Positions 56,357-64,000 of a DNA stretch of 64,000 nucleotides are shown here, piece by piece. A program made the translations under genes and the position numbers. The stretch is from Hygrophila difformis (lineage: Eukaryota; Streptophyta; Magnoliopsida; Lamiales; Acanthaceae). The stretch covers positions 56,227,628-56,291,627 of the forward strand of contig JAOANR010000003.1 of NCBI GenBank assembly GCA_030278955.1, read 5' to 3'. A model generated the notes under the pieces. The model was not told where the DNA came from, did not search any database, and saw only the letters and a list, made by a program, of their open reading frames with translations. How positions within the stretch are numbered: position 1 is the first letter of the stretch; each line of letters begins with the position of its first letter.

Positions 56357-57104
56357 TTACAAATGAGGAGGTGTCTCTGCCTCAATTCCAAATTTGAGGA
56401 ACAGATTACAATGCTCAGAGACTAAGCATCTCATACAATAAATTGACACGACTCCATAAGTGTTCCTTGAAGGACCGTGATTGTTATCATAATAGCTCCT
56501 AAGGTCACAAAGTCTCTTCTTGGGTTTTCCTTGAAAGGGTGAGATAAATTCCTCATAGCTTGATAACCACCCTCTGACTTGAAGTCGAAGATCCTTGAGT
56601 CTTCGTCTATTCTTGCAAAGAGGAGCGAAGAGCCAAATTCCCTTCTCTTGTTCTTCCCTTTCATCCTTACTTAAGAGCATAAGAGCTTTTACATAGATGG
56701 ATGGGGGGTGATTATCAGTGATTGCAGGTTTCAAGAGTTCAAATGCTGCTTGTTCATTCTTGTCTTTAACGAACAAACGCAATGCCTCATGTAACTGGTA
56801 CATCCAATTTCCTGCATTTTTGCAGGTTTCAAGGAAAACGCTTTGTGTCTCTTCAAAAGTTCCCCATCCCCATGCTGAAAAGTCTTCAAGAGAAGCCTTT
56901 TTCAAGACTAAAGGATGATGAGTAGCTTTTTCGAGCTCTTTGCAGACTAGTTTACAATTAAAGACAGTCTCAAGGTGGTCAAATGCCAATCTTGATAAAA
57001 TGTTTCCAAGAATCTCATAAGGAAGATCTGTGATCTGAGTTTCCCCCGATCCAGATTTCATTATTGAAGTCCTTGGTTGCTTTGATGAAGTTCCAATTTC
57101 ATAG
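56357..57104 (-). CDS. F-box paralogue A, coding exon without its own first exon
   Basis: The exon starts after the acceptor TTAATCTTATTCAG (57,105-57,118). It encodes an F-box (ITDLPYEILGNILSRLAFDH), the family core CKNAGNWMYQLHEALRLFVK and KPAITDNHPPSIYVKALMLL, then SPFQGKPKKRLC and a terminal CMRC. The family resembles Arabidopsis F-box proteins of the At2g35280 type, from memory. No in-frame ATG precedes the F-box except one at 57,061 within the exon (MKSGSGETQ). The acceptor phase (completing a codon begun CC) fits the first exon at 59,125-59,141. It may therefore be an alternative last exon of that transcript, or start at the internal ATG. About 85 bp after the acceptor and before the next gene there is no first-exon candidate. 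Confidence 0.65.
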
Positions 57105-57267
57105 CTGAATAAGATTAAAAACAAAAATAGAATTAAAAGCTAAAGAATGCAATTCATTAATGGAAGACGGGATGTACAGTTTTGAATCATCCACATAATT
57201 CTTTGTCCCAAGGCAAAAAGCACAAAAGATTACAAGCAAAGAAACTATGAACCGCTTAATTTCTAAA

Positions 57268-58021
57268 TCATTCTAATTCTAGCAGTTCTTCTTCATTCTG
57301 ATCTTCCTCTCCATTGTTCCATTGCTCCCATTCAAATAATATGCCTAGTTCGCCACTTGCTCTTCTGTATTGCTTGACATAATCATACAGTTCACATGAA
57401 ATACACTCCATCCTTTCATTGAAAGGTAGTTGTTGTCGCTCTTGGATGGAGTGATTCTTACAAAAACTCCTTTCCTCTTGATCAAGGAATGGGTTTGGGA
57501 ACTTTTCACCATAAAGGAGCCAGTGGAGAACACTCATTTTTAAGAATAGAAGTTCAAAAGGATCCTGAGTCACAGATTTGATCAACTGAATTCCTTCCTC
57601 ATCTCGCTGCGGATCTTGTTTGGAAAGCAGTAAAAGGGATCTTATGAAAGTAGTTGGTTTGTGTTTATCATCTAATCCGGGCTTAAGAATTTCGTAAGCT
57701 TTTTCCTCATTTTTATCCTCCACAAAGGCTATCAATGCAGGCACAATATTAAACATATAATTGCCTGCATCCTGACATCTTTTAATGAATTTGACTTGGT
57801 TACTTGGGTAAGCATCTCCTCTCCAAACAGCACAAGTTTCCAAATTAGCTCTCTTTAAAGCTAATGATGATCTGCTTGCTGAGAGGAATTGCTTAGAAGT
57901 TTCAGATGCTCTAAAGAGTGCCTTTATGCTCTTCGTTCCCAATCTTGACAGAATGTCTCCCAGTAACTCAGTTGGTAAATCAAGTATTTGAGTTTCCAAG
58001 AGTTGAGGGTTTTCGACATTT
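57268..58021 (-). CDS. F-box paralogue B, coding exon without its own first exon
   Basis: The exon follows the acceptor CCTCTTTTCAG and begins AAATGTCGAAAACCCTCAAC, closely matching the start of the second exon of paralogue D (AAATGCTAGGAATCCACAGC). It encodes the F-box ILDLPTELLGDILSRLGTKS, then CQDAGNYMFNIVPALIAFVE, KPGLDDKHKPTTFIRSLLLL, NPFLDQEERSFC, CISC and an acidic end. There is no ATG in frame before the F-box within the exon, and no first-exon candidate in the 190 bp between it and paralogue C. In phase it fits the first exon at 59,125-59,141. F-box proteins join SKP1 in SCF ubiquitin ligases; the substrate is unknown. Confidence 0.65.
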
Positions 58022-58212
58022 CTGAAAAGAAGAGGAGGAAAAACACAGAATAAAGAGTTAAACTCAACATTTATGCAGTAATGAGATTAGATTTTATTAT
58101 CAAAATCAGGCTGCATTACATAATACAAAAGATCAGATCTAGTGACAGTTTCAAAGTAAAAAATTAGAAGACATGTCACATGCATCAATCTCTTCCTCCT
58201 TCATCCAAAAAC

Positions 58213-58930
58213 TTATTCATTAATACTATAGGTGTCATATTCCTCCCCTGCTGCCATCCTAAAATCAGCTATGGCTCTATTTGTGTCACAGCAGAGATAG
58301 CAGACCTGATCGGCTGTATAGTTAAAGTATAATGGCCTATGGAAAGTTTCCTGATCATGAACTTCTATAATACAGAATTCCCTCTTTTTCTGCCCTAAAA
58401 ATGGATTAGGGACATATTCCCATTCTGAAAGTAGGGTGAGAAGATTATATCGAAATTCATAGCTGTTTAATCTATCACTTAGAATTGGACTAATTAAGCG
58501 AAGTCCATCATCTATCTCTTCTCTAGAAGTTCTACTTAAACAGCATAAAGCTTTAAAATATTGAGAAATCTTGAAGTTATCTTCTATTCCTTCATCCAGG
58601 ATCTGGAATGCCTTGAATCCTTTCCCTTGTGTAAACAGTTCCATAGCCTTTGATAGGTTCAGAATATGATTCTTAGCCTCTCTACAGGCATGTAGAAACT
58701 TGATTTTACCAGTGGATTCATTAGAGATTCTTTTAAAGGCTGGATCCTCTACATTAAATCTCCGGAGAACAATAGGATATTCTGAGACTATTGTAAATGT
58801 TGAACAGATTTGTTTGCTCTTGAGCAAGTCTTCAAAGCTGCTCTGCCCTACTCGTGACAGAATCTCCCCAAGGACATCCAATGGAAGATCAGTCAGGTGT
58901 AAAGCAGAGGACTCAGAAGCCTGCTCCTCA
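58213..58930 (-). CDS. F-box paralogue C, second exon (first exon at 59,125-59,141)
   Basis: Joined to the 17 nt first exon the frame encodes 244 residues starting MASNNPEEQASESS. The second exon begins after TTAAATAACAG. It has the F-box LTDLPLDVLGEILSRVGQSS, then CREAKNHILNLSKAM, EGIEDNFKISQYFKALCCLS, NPFLGQKKREFC and CYLCC. The paralogues share the order F-box, C-x-x-A-x-N core, D-N/K-H-x-P-S-type segment, NPFxGQ...C and a terminal CxxC, so the last two may form a small metal site. Its stop TAA is at 58,213. Confidence 0.75.
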
Positions 58931-59124
58931 CTGTTATTTAATCGACTTTTTAAAGAAGAAAGATCAGTTGAAATTATACTCCAAGTTTTCTAATTAAGGA
59001 AGAATAAGAGTGGATGCACAAAATGAAAAACTTAAACCCTAATATGAATAAAACACTATAATGCAGAATGTAACAACTTGAAACATCAGGAAGAAATGCG
59101 ATGAAAAATGAACGGAGAGCTTAC

Positions 59125-59141
59125 GGGTTGTTGCTCGCCAT
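59125..59141 (-). CDS. 17 nt first coding exon of F-box paralogue C
   Basis: The minus strand reads ATGGCGAGCAACAACCC followed by a GTAAGC donor. It encodes MASNN and the first two bases of a Pro codon. It is nearly the same as the first exon of paralogue D (ATGGCCGAGAACAATCC|GTAAGC). Exons at 58,930, 58,021 and 57,104 all have acceptors in the matching phase. Confidence 0.75.
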
Positions 59142-59283
59142 TAGGATTGTTCCTGAAGCTGAATGATTCTGAAGAAGGGTTTCGCAATGGAAGAAGAAAA
59201 AGAACTTAAAAAATGGTGGTTTCTTCTCGAGAGAAAATATGAAAAGGTATGAGAATGATTTGAAAAGATAAGGAGGTTATAGG

Positions 59284-59296
59284 TCTTATATAAAAC
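59284..59296 (-). promoter_or_regulatory. TATA box of F-box paralogue C
   Basis: The minus strand reads GTTTTATATAAGAC, about 145 bp upstream of the ATG at 59,141. CCCCTCGCTTTGT lies about 180 bp further upstream (59,463-59,475). Confidence 0.65.
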
Positions 59297-59890
59297 AATG
59301 GGTTGGCCTAGTTAAAGAATAAAGAGTAGGGTACTCAAGTATTTTATTTAGATTGTACTCATTCATTCTAGACCTGCCACATCAGTGCGTCTGGTTATTG
59401 GTTTAAAAATTGAGTTTATAAACCCAAACAACCATAAATTGGTTTAAATTAGATTGGTCTAAACAAAGCGAGGGGTAAACATTTGAAAGGGATTAAGGCT
59501 TCTAAATTGTATATTAAGTCTGGTTAAATCTTCTTCACCAAATTCATCTTAATGCCTAACAAAAATCTACCCTTAACTTCTTTATTTTAAGATTACCAAT
59601 TCTTTCATCTCATTTCCTGATTTTACTTCCTCTTTTAATCTGAAGAATATTCAGTGGAGTGTTTGATCTAAGTTTCCTCTGATCCAGACTCCCTCGATAA
59701 CATTCTCAGTTCAAGAGAAACGTCCAGTTTCATCTTTAATTCATGTTTGAATTGAATAAAGAAACTGATCAAACAGGATAGAAAGTAGGGGAATTATAAT
59801 ACATAAAGTTTAAACGGTCCAAAATACATCAAAAGATTCCAGGAAATGCAAACATACATAATACTATAGAATTTCCTAGCTCTGGACTGC
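59297..59890. other. Spacer between F-box paralogues C and D
   Basis: This stretch holds the upstream region of paralogue C, including the CTCGCTTTGT motif near 59,465, and the 3' flank of paralogue D. No coding sequence is recognised. Confidence 0.5.
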
Positions 59891-60620
59891 TCAAGGGTCA
59901 ATTTCCTCATCATCGGAGTCGGTCCACATAAACTCATCAGGAAACACCTCACCACAATACAATCTAAACTGCCTCACCATGTCAAAGAATTTACAAGGGA
60001 TACAGTCCATCCTGATGTGTGGTGGTAATAAGACTCGAACCTGCAAGGTATGATCCTTACAATAGCTCTTCTCTGGTTGCCCTTGAAAAGGATTTGGGAT
60101 TTGAGGAATATGGATGAGCCAATGAAAAAGATAGAGTTTAATGAAAACCACTTCTAAGACATTAGAAGCTACTGTTTGGATCAACTCTAATCCTTCTTCA
60201 ATCAACTTATAATCTTGTTTTGTTAAGAGGAGCATCGTTCTGAGCAGAATGGTGGGTTCATGCCCATCATCTAGTCCTGGCTTGAGGAGTTCATATGCCT
60301 TCTTCTCATCTCGTTCCTCCACAAATGCCTTCAATGCAGGTTCAATGCTGAACATGAAGTTCCCTGCATTTTGACACTCTTGAATGAATCTTTTCTGGTT
60401 GTCAGGATAAACATCTTCTCTCCATCTCATACATGATTCCAAGTCCACTCTCTTGTATACAAGATGAGTTTTGCTTGCTTGATAAAATGATGGAGAGACT
60501 TCTGCTACCCTGAAGAGCTCTCTAACATTGTCTTTTCCAATTCTTGACAGAATATCCCCCAACAACTCGGTGGGTAAATGAGTTATCTGAGTTCCAAGAC
60601 GCTGTGGATTCCTAGCATTT
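59891..60620 (-). CDS. F-box paralogue D, second exon (first exon at 60,973-60,989)
   Basis: Joined to its 17 nt first exon the frame encodes 248 residues starting MAENNPNARNPQRLGTQ. It contains the F-box ITHLPTELLGDILSRIGKDN, then CQNAGNFMFSIEPALKAFVE, KPGLDDGHEPTILLRTMLLL, NPFQGQPEKSYC and CIPC, and an acidic end (DSDDEEIDP). It is closest to paralogue B. The second exon follows the acceptor TTTTCTGGAAACAG. It looks intact. Putative SCF substrate adaptor; the substrate is unknown. Confidence 0.8.
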
Positions 60621-60972
60621 CTGTTTCCAGAAAATAATACGATAAGGAAAACAGAGGAATATTTTATCTAGAATGATGGAACCAGAAATTCGAAAATGGG
60701 GTATCATTCCTATTGTGAAGTTCCAAAAGTCCCATTTAGATAATGCGTCAGCTACAAACTAAAGATTTCAGAAAAGACTCTCTGGATTAATGAGTGTAAA
60801 GAAACGGCTCTTAGTTATGAGGAATCTTAAATGTTTAATGTTTCCGTTTTCTACAGCCATTCCCTGAAGAATATAGAATCATGAACCCTAGGTCTAGAAA
60901 TGCAATCCGACAACAAACTTTGCAAAATAGAACTAAAAATAAAAGAAAGATAGGATGAACTAGATTGCTTAC

Positions 60973-60989
60973 GGATTGTTCTCGGCCAT
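60973..60989 (-). CDS. 17 nt first coding exon of F-box paralogue D
   Basis: ATGGCCGAGAACAATCC followed by GTAAGC on the minus strand, encoding MAENN and two bases of the next codon. The intron to 60,620 is about 350 bp. Confidence 0.8.
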
Positions 60990-61148
60990 TTTCTTCGTCG
61001 ATAGGTTCTCTGAATGATCTTGCTTATGAGAATGATTGAGAATGACAAAAATGGTGTATGGCGATTTCTTCTTGAATAAGAGAAGAAAATCTGATGAAAA
61101 GGTTTTGAAATGACAACTGAGAGGAATGACTACAAGGACAGAGACGCC

Positions 61149-61162
61149 CTATTTTTATCTAA
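61149..61162 (-). promoter_or_regulatory. Probable TATA box of F-box paralogue D
   Basis: The minus strand reads TTAGATAAAAATAGGGC, a weaker TATA-type stretch about 160 bp upstream of the ATG. TACTCCTCGCTTCATT, a variant of the shared upstream motif, is at about 61,311-61,326. Confidence 0.45.
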
Positions 61163-61383
61163 GGGCTGCAGGGGTCAAGATAGTAAATCTTGTTCTCTGC
61201 AGAGAGTAATGATTAAGCCTAGAGTAAACCTATTTTGAAAATTTTATTTAAAATGACTCAGATAAAAATCTAATGCAAGAGATAAGATCAAATTGTTTCC
61301 TTTTTGGAAGAATGAAGCGAGGAGTACATATCAACATCAAAGGACTTAGAATTTATATACAAATTAAGAGATTACATAATCAT

Positions 61384-62124
61384 TCAATTTGAATCTGGAT
61401 CAGTTTCTAATTCTGACTCAGATTCAATTACATGCTCATTAAAATTTTCTCTTAATCTCCTAATCAAACTAGTAACCTCACAACACAAACAATCAATGTT
61501 TGTGGCACCATAATTAAAGTGTGGAGGTTCCCTAACTAAGTCCCTACTATGTGGCGCTAAATAATCACAGTACTCGCGATGTCCTTGTCCCCGAAAGGGA
61601 TTAGGCTCTTCTTCACTTTCGTTGAATAACTTGCTGATCTTCGCCTCAATCTTGTGAATATGATCTTCATCTTTAAGGATTGATCCAAGAAGATACAATC
61701 CTTCGTCAATTTCTTCAAGGCTCTCCGAACTCAGAAGAATGAAGGCTTTGATGAAAATTGAAGGGTGATGGTTGTCATCGATTCCAGGCTTAAGGACTTC
61801 AAAAGCGGCTTCCTTGAGCCCTGTGTTGCAGAATCTCGAGAGTGCAGGTTCTAGTTTTAACATGAAATTCCTCGCCTCTCTGCATCTTCGAAGTATTTGG
61901 ACGTAATGAGAGTCAAGTGTCCTCTCTGCAGTCATCCGCCTTTCTACATTCGCTCTCCTCCATACTACAGGCGCCTTACTTGCTCTGGCGAACTTTTTGC
62001 AAGTTGGGGCTAACCTGGCTACATCCTTCATTTCTTCTCTTCCCAGCCTTGAGAGAATATCTCCCAAGATTTCATCAGGAATGTCTAGAATGGATGTTCT
62101 AGCATTGGGAGCTGCTGCGGCCAT
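61384..62124 (-). CDS. F-box paralogue E, intronless
   Basis: 246 residues, ATG at 62,124, starting MAAAAPNARTSILDIPDEIL. The F-box is at residues about 12-55 (ILDIPDEILGDILSRLGREE ... CKKFARASKAPVVWRRANVE). It is followed by CREARNFMLKLEPALSRF, KPGIDDNHHPSIFIKAFILL, NPFRGQGHREYC, DCLCC and an acidic Ser/Glu tail. The start region MAAAAPNAR aligns with MAENNPNAR of paralogue D, exactly across the place where paralogue D has its intron, so this copy has lost, or never had, that intron. It is the outermost gene of the array and looks intact. Confidence 0.85.
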   Translation of the reverse strand: MAAAAPNARTSILDIPDEILGDILSRLGREEMKDVARLAPTCKKFARASKAPVVWRRANVERRMTAERTLDSHYVQILRRCREARNFMLKLEPALSRFCNTGLKEAAFEVLKPGIDDNHHPSIFIKAFILLSSESLEEIDEGLYLLGSILKDEDHIHKIEAKISKLFNESEEEPNPFRGQGHREYCDYLAPHSRDLVREPPHFNYGATNIDCLCCEVTSLIRRLRENFNEHVIESESELETDPDSN

Positions 62125-62201
62125 TCTGATTTTTGATAAAGGTTTTAGGATAATTTCTTAGGATGGAAAATGTTTGAGATGAAAGAAGAGGAGGATTCGA
62201 C

Positions 62202-62213
62202 TAGATTTTATAG
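62202..62213 (-). promoter_or_regulatory. TATA box of F-box paralogue E
   Basis: The minus strand reads CTGCTATAAAATCTAG about 85 bp upstream of the ATG. Three hairpins with CTCGC-type arms lie 140-280 bp further upstream. Confidence 0.6.
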
Positions 62214-62350
62214 CAGAAAAACTAAATTCTGCCATAATTACTAGCGATTGAAGCGACGTGTGATGGTTGGTGTAAGAGAAGAAGAAGAGTCTGAAAAGGG
62301 TATTTTGATCTTTGGGAAGTTTGAAAATCTATCCGTTCAATATTCCCAGA

Positions 62351-62485
62351 CTCTCGCTCTGCAAACTGTCATCGCGTGGCTATAAAAATCCTTTCTCGCT
62401 TTGTTAATTACAACGCGAGAAAACATTTTTGAACAATTTCCAGAATAAAATGGTCTCGCTTTGTTTTTCAACAAAGCGTAGACAT
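62351..62485 (-). repeat. Three CTCGC/GCGAG hairpins upstream of F-box paralogue E
   Basis: TTTCTCGC...GCGAGAAA (62,392-62,399 and 62,415-62,422), GTCTCGCTTTGT...ACAAAGCGTAGAC (62,453-62,483) and a weaker CTCTCGCTCTG...TCATCGCG (62,351-62,375). Arms and loops are like those at 48.5-49.85 kb, 12 kb away. Confidence 0.75.
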
Positions 62486-62520
62486 CAAACTCTTAGTACT
62501 TAACAACTTATCAGATTTAA

Positions 62521-64000
62521 TGTAATACCCGAGAAATCAACATCGAGTATTAAATCCGAAAAAAATTAATTAATTGAATTAATTAATTGGATTTAACTAT
62601 CGCAATCGAAATAATTCCGCGAGAGCGGGATTAAATATTTTCGGACGATAGCAACTCGAAGAGAGTTATCGGAGTATCCAACAATCACGGATAATCCAAA
62701 TATGATTTTTAAAAGATCAAAAATCATATTATAAAAAAAAAAAAAAAAGAAAAATCGCTACCTGGGGTGGCGCGGTGGCCGCGCGGTGGCGCGCCACCAG
62801 CGCGCCACCACCCCAGTAGCAGCGTTTCAAAACGCTGCTACGCGTTTCTTGGAATTTGGGGCCATTTACTCGAGTTTGATTCATGGAATTGATACACATT
62901 CATGTCTCAGATGTTGGTGGATGTATTGGGACTCTTTTGGACGAATCTAGAAGCTTCTAGAGCCTCCAATTAGCTGGGATAAGGTGGATTCATGAACTTG
63001 GGTGGATAAATTGAACCATGTAAGATGTAGGGAGATTGAATGTAGATTAGAGGGTAGAAAATCGAGATTTGACTGCCATAAGTTGTTCTCCCATTACCAA
63101 GGGACATTATGGCAGTCATTGCAACACTAATTCCCCTACCATAATCTCAAATTTCATCCACCAAACCACCCATTCACACAAGTCCGAAAATTAGACTTCC
63201 TTGGAGAGTTGAGAGTTCTTTGAGAGTGTTCTTCTAGTTCCTGAGTTCTTGGACGAGTTGGAAGCATTCCAATCTCTTCTCCTACGTCTAGGTAAGGTTT
63301 CTATACCAATCCCTTGCTCTTTACTTCGGATTCTAGGCCCTAACATCAAGTTTTTCTCCAAACACCTCAAATTAGGATTCATTCGGTAGATCTTGGAAGT
63401 GGGAGGCTGTTCCGGACGAGTTTGAGGGTTCAACCAAAGAGGATTTCGACACTATACTCTTGAGAAGTAAGTTAATGATGTGCATACCAATTTTTAGAGT
63501 TTTTGGTTGAGTATTCGTTGAGTTAGAGTTCGATTTCCATCCTACGCTAAAACTGTCTTTTAGGGTTTCTTCCGAAGTAGATTTTATTGTTGTGCATTTC
63601 TCGCCTAGATCCTTTCGTTTTTGGAAGAACTTGTCTAAATGAAAAATGTTCCTAACACTTTAGAGATGACCTCTGTAAATTTTCATAATTTTTGGACTTG
63701 ATTTGGTCGTCGAAAATAGATCTGGTATTTTCTGCTACACATGTTGACAGATTTCAACTTCTAGCATGTTCAGTTTTGTAGTTCATATTTCTCCTAGCTA
63801 TGGTCGTTTTTGATGGTTAGTTTCTTCATGAAAATTGTTCATCTATGTGTCTAGTTTACTCCTGTGAAATTTCAGAATTTTTGGGTCAACCTTCGAATTG
63901 TTATGGATTTTTAAGTAAACTGTGGTCGGATGAACAGTGACCTATGCACCCTTTTGAAAACAAGTTTCTGAAATGATTTTTTTTGAGCAACTTAGAGTCC
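62521..64000 (+). repeat. Start of a long LTR of Ty3/gypsy type, running off the window
   Basis: The sequence begins TGTAATACCCGAGAAATC, the typical start of many plant Ty3/gypsy LTRs. The preceding TTTAA (62,516-62,520) would be its target duplication. The first 350 bp hold strong GC-rich foldbacks: the palindrome GGTGGCGCGCCACC (62,785-62,798) inside CTGGGGTGG/CCACCCCAG (62,762 and 62,808), and TAGCAGCGTTT/AAACGCTGCTA (62,817-62,840). No primer site or coding region is reached by 64,000, so the LTR is at least 1.48 kb, or this is a solo or partial LTR. Confidence 0.7.

Noticed and set aside
1..64000. CRISPR arrays, rRNA genes, operons or phage-like modules
   Set aside because: None is seen. 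The repeats are satellites, LTRs and SINEs, and the gene structure is that of a plant nuclear genome.

Overview
The window is nuclear DNA of a flowering plant, most likely a eudicot. Genes have GT-AG introns, intergenic DNA is AT-rich and full of microsatellites, and the recognisable proteins are plant families (F-box, PMT-type methyltransferase, ABCE1, glycine-rich protein A3, chorismate synthase, phospholipase D, beta-galactosidase). Most of the 64 kb is transposable-element DNA with a few genes and many broken genes. I see no rRNA, CRISPR or free-standing tRNA gene. The species cannot be named from the sequence alone.

Layout. 1-4,219: gene-poor DNA with a GC-rich minisatellite and part of an AT-rich satellite unit. 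4,220-15,366: an 11.1 kb gene-capturing Helitron (TC start, CTAG end, 3' hairpin, inserted A|T inside the satellite). It carries sense-strand fragments of at least nine unrelated host genes: NIP1-like RING protein, chorismate synthase, serine carboxypeptidase, S1-domain protein, hexokinase, DENN protein, UPL1/2 HECT ligase, phospholipase D and beta-galactosidase. 15,367-16,320: three ~320 bp satellite units. 17,590-18,687: an intact single-exon F-box gene. 19.9-22.4 kb: LINE and SINE-like debris and a broken glycine-rich protein gene. 22,393-27,713: a Ty1/copia element with 317 bp LTRs, TSD TTATG and one premature stop. 28,120-38,614: a young SIRE-like copia element with 1,011 bp LTRs, TSD CAATG, an intact gag-pol and a second long ORF. 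39.2-44.4 kb: a tRNA-derived SINE, a PMT21-like pseudogene and an ABCE1 pseudogene. The ABCE1 pseudogene is cut by a third copia element (44,412 to about 46,878), which is itself cut off.

46,879-62,520 is the least explained part. Read on the minus strand it holds five F-box paralogues in tandem (62.1 to 56.4 kb), then an unrecognised 1,128-residue ORF, then a broken ORF with a plant-transposon-type domain and a coiled coil, then about 4 kb of non-coding DNA with two orphan TATA boxes. Two of the paralogues have a 17-nt first coding exon with its own TATA box. Two others have an acceptor in the same phase but no first exon of their own, so they may be alternative last exons of a shared first exon. 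A CTCGCTTTGT-like motif, often folded into short perfect hairpins, lies upstream of every TATA box in this block. From 62,521 to the end is the start of a Ty3/gypsy-type LTR.

Functional reading: the genes that look intact are the 17.6 kb F-box gene and the F-box array (putative SCF substrate adaptors). Everything else is mobile DNA, captured fragments or decayed gene copies. Coordinates of splice sites and LTR ends were read by eye; family assignments rest on remembered family motifs, not on searches.
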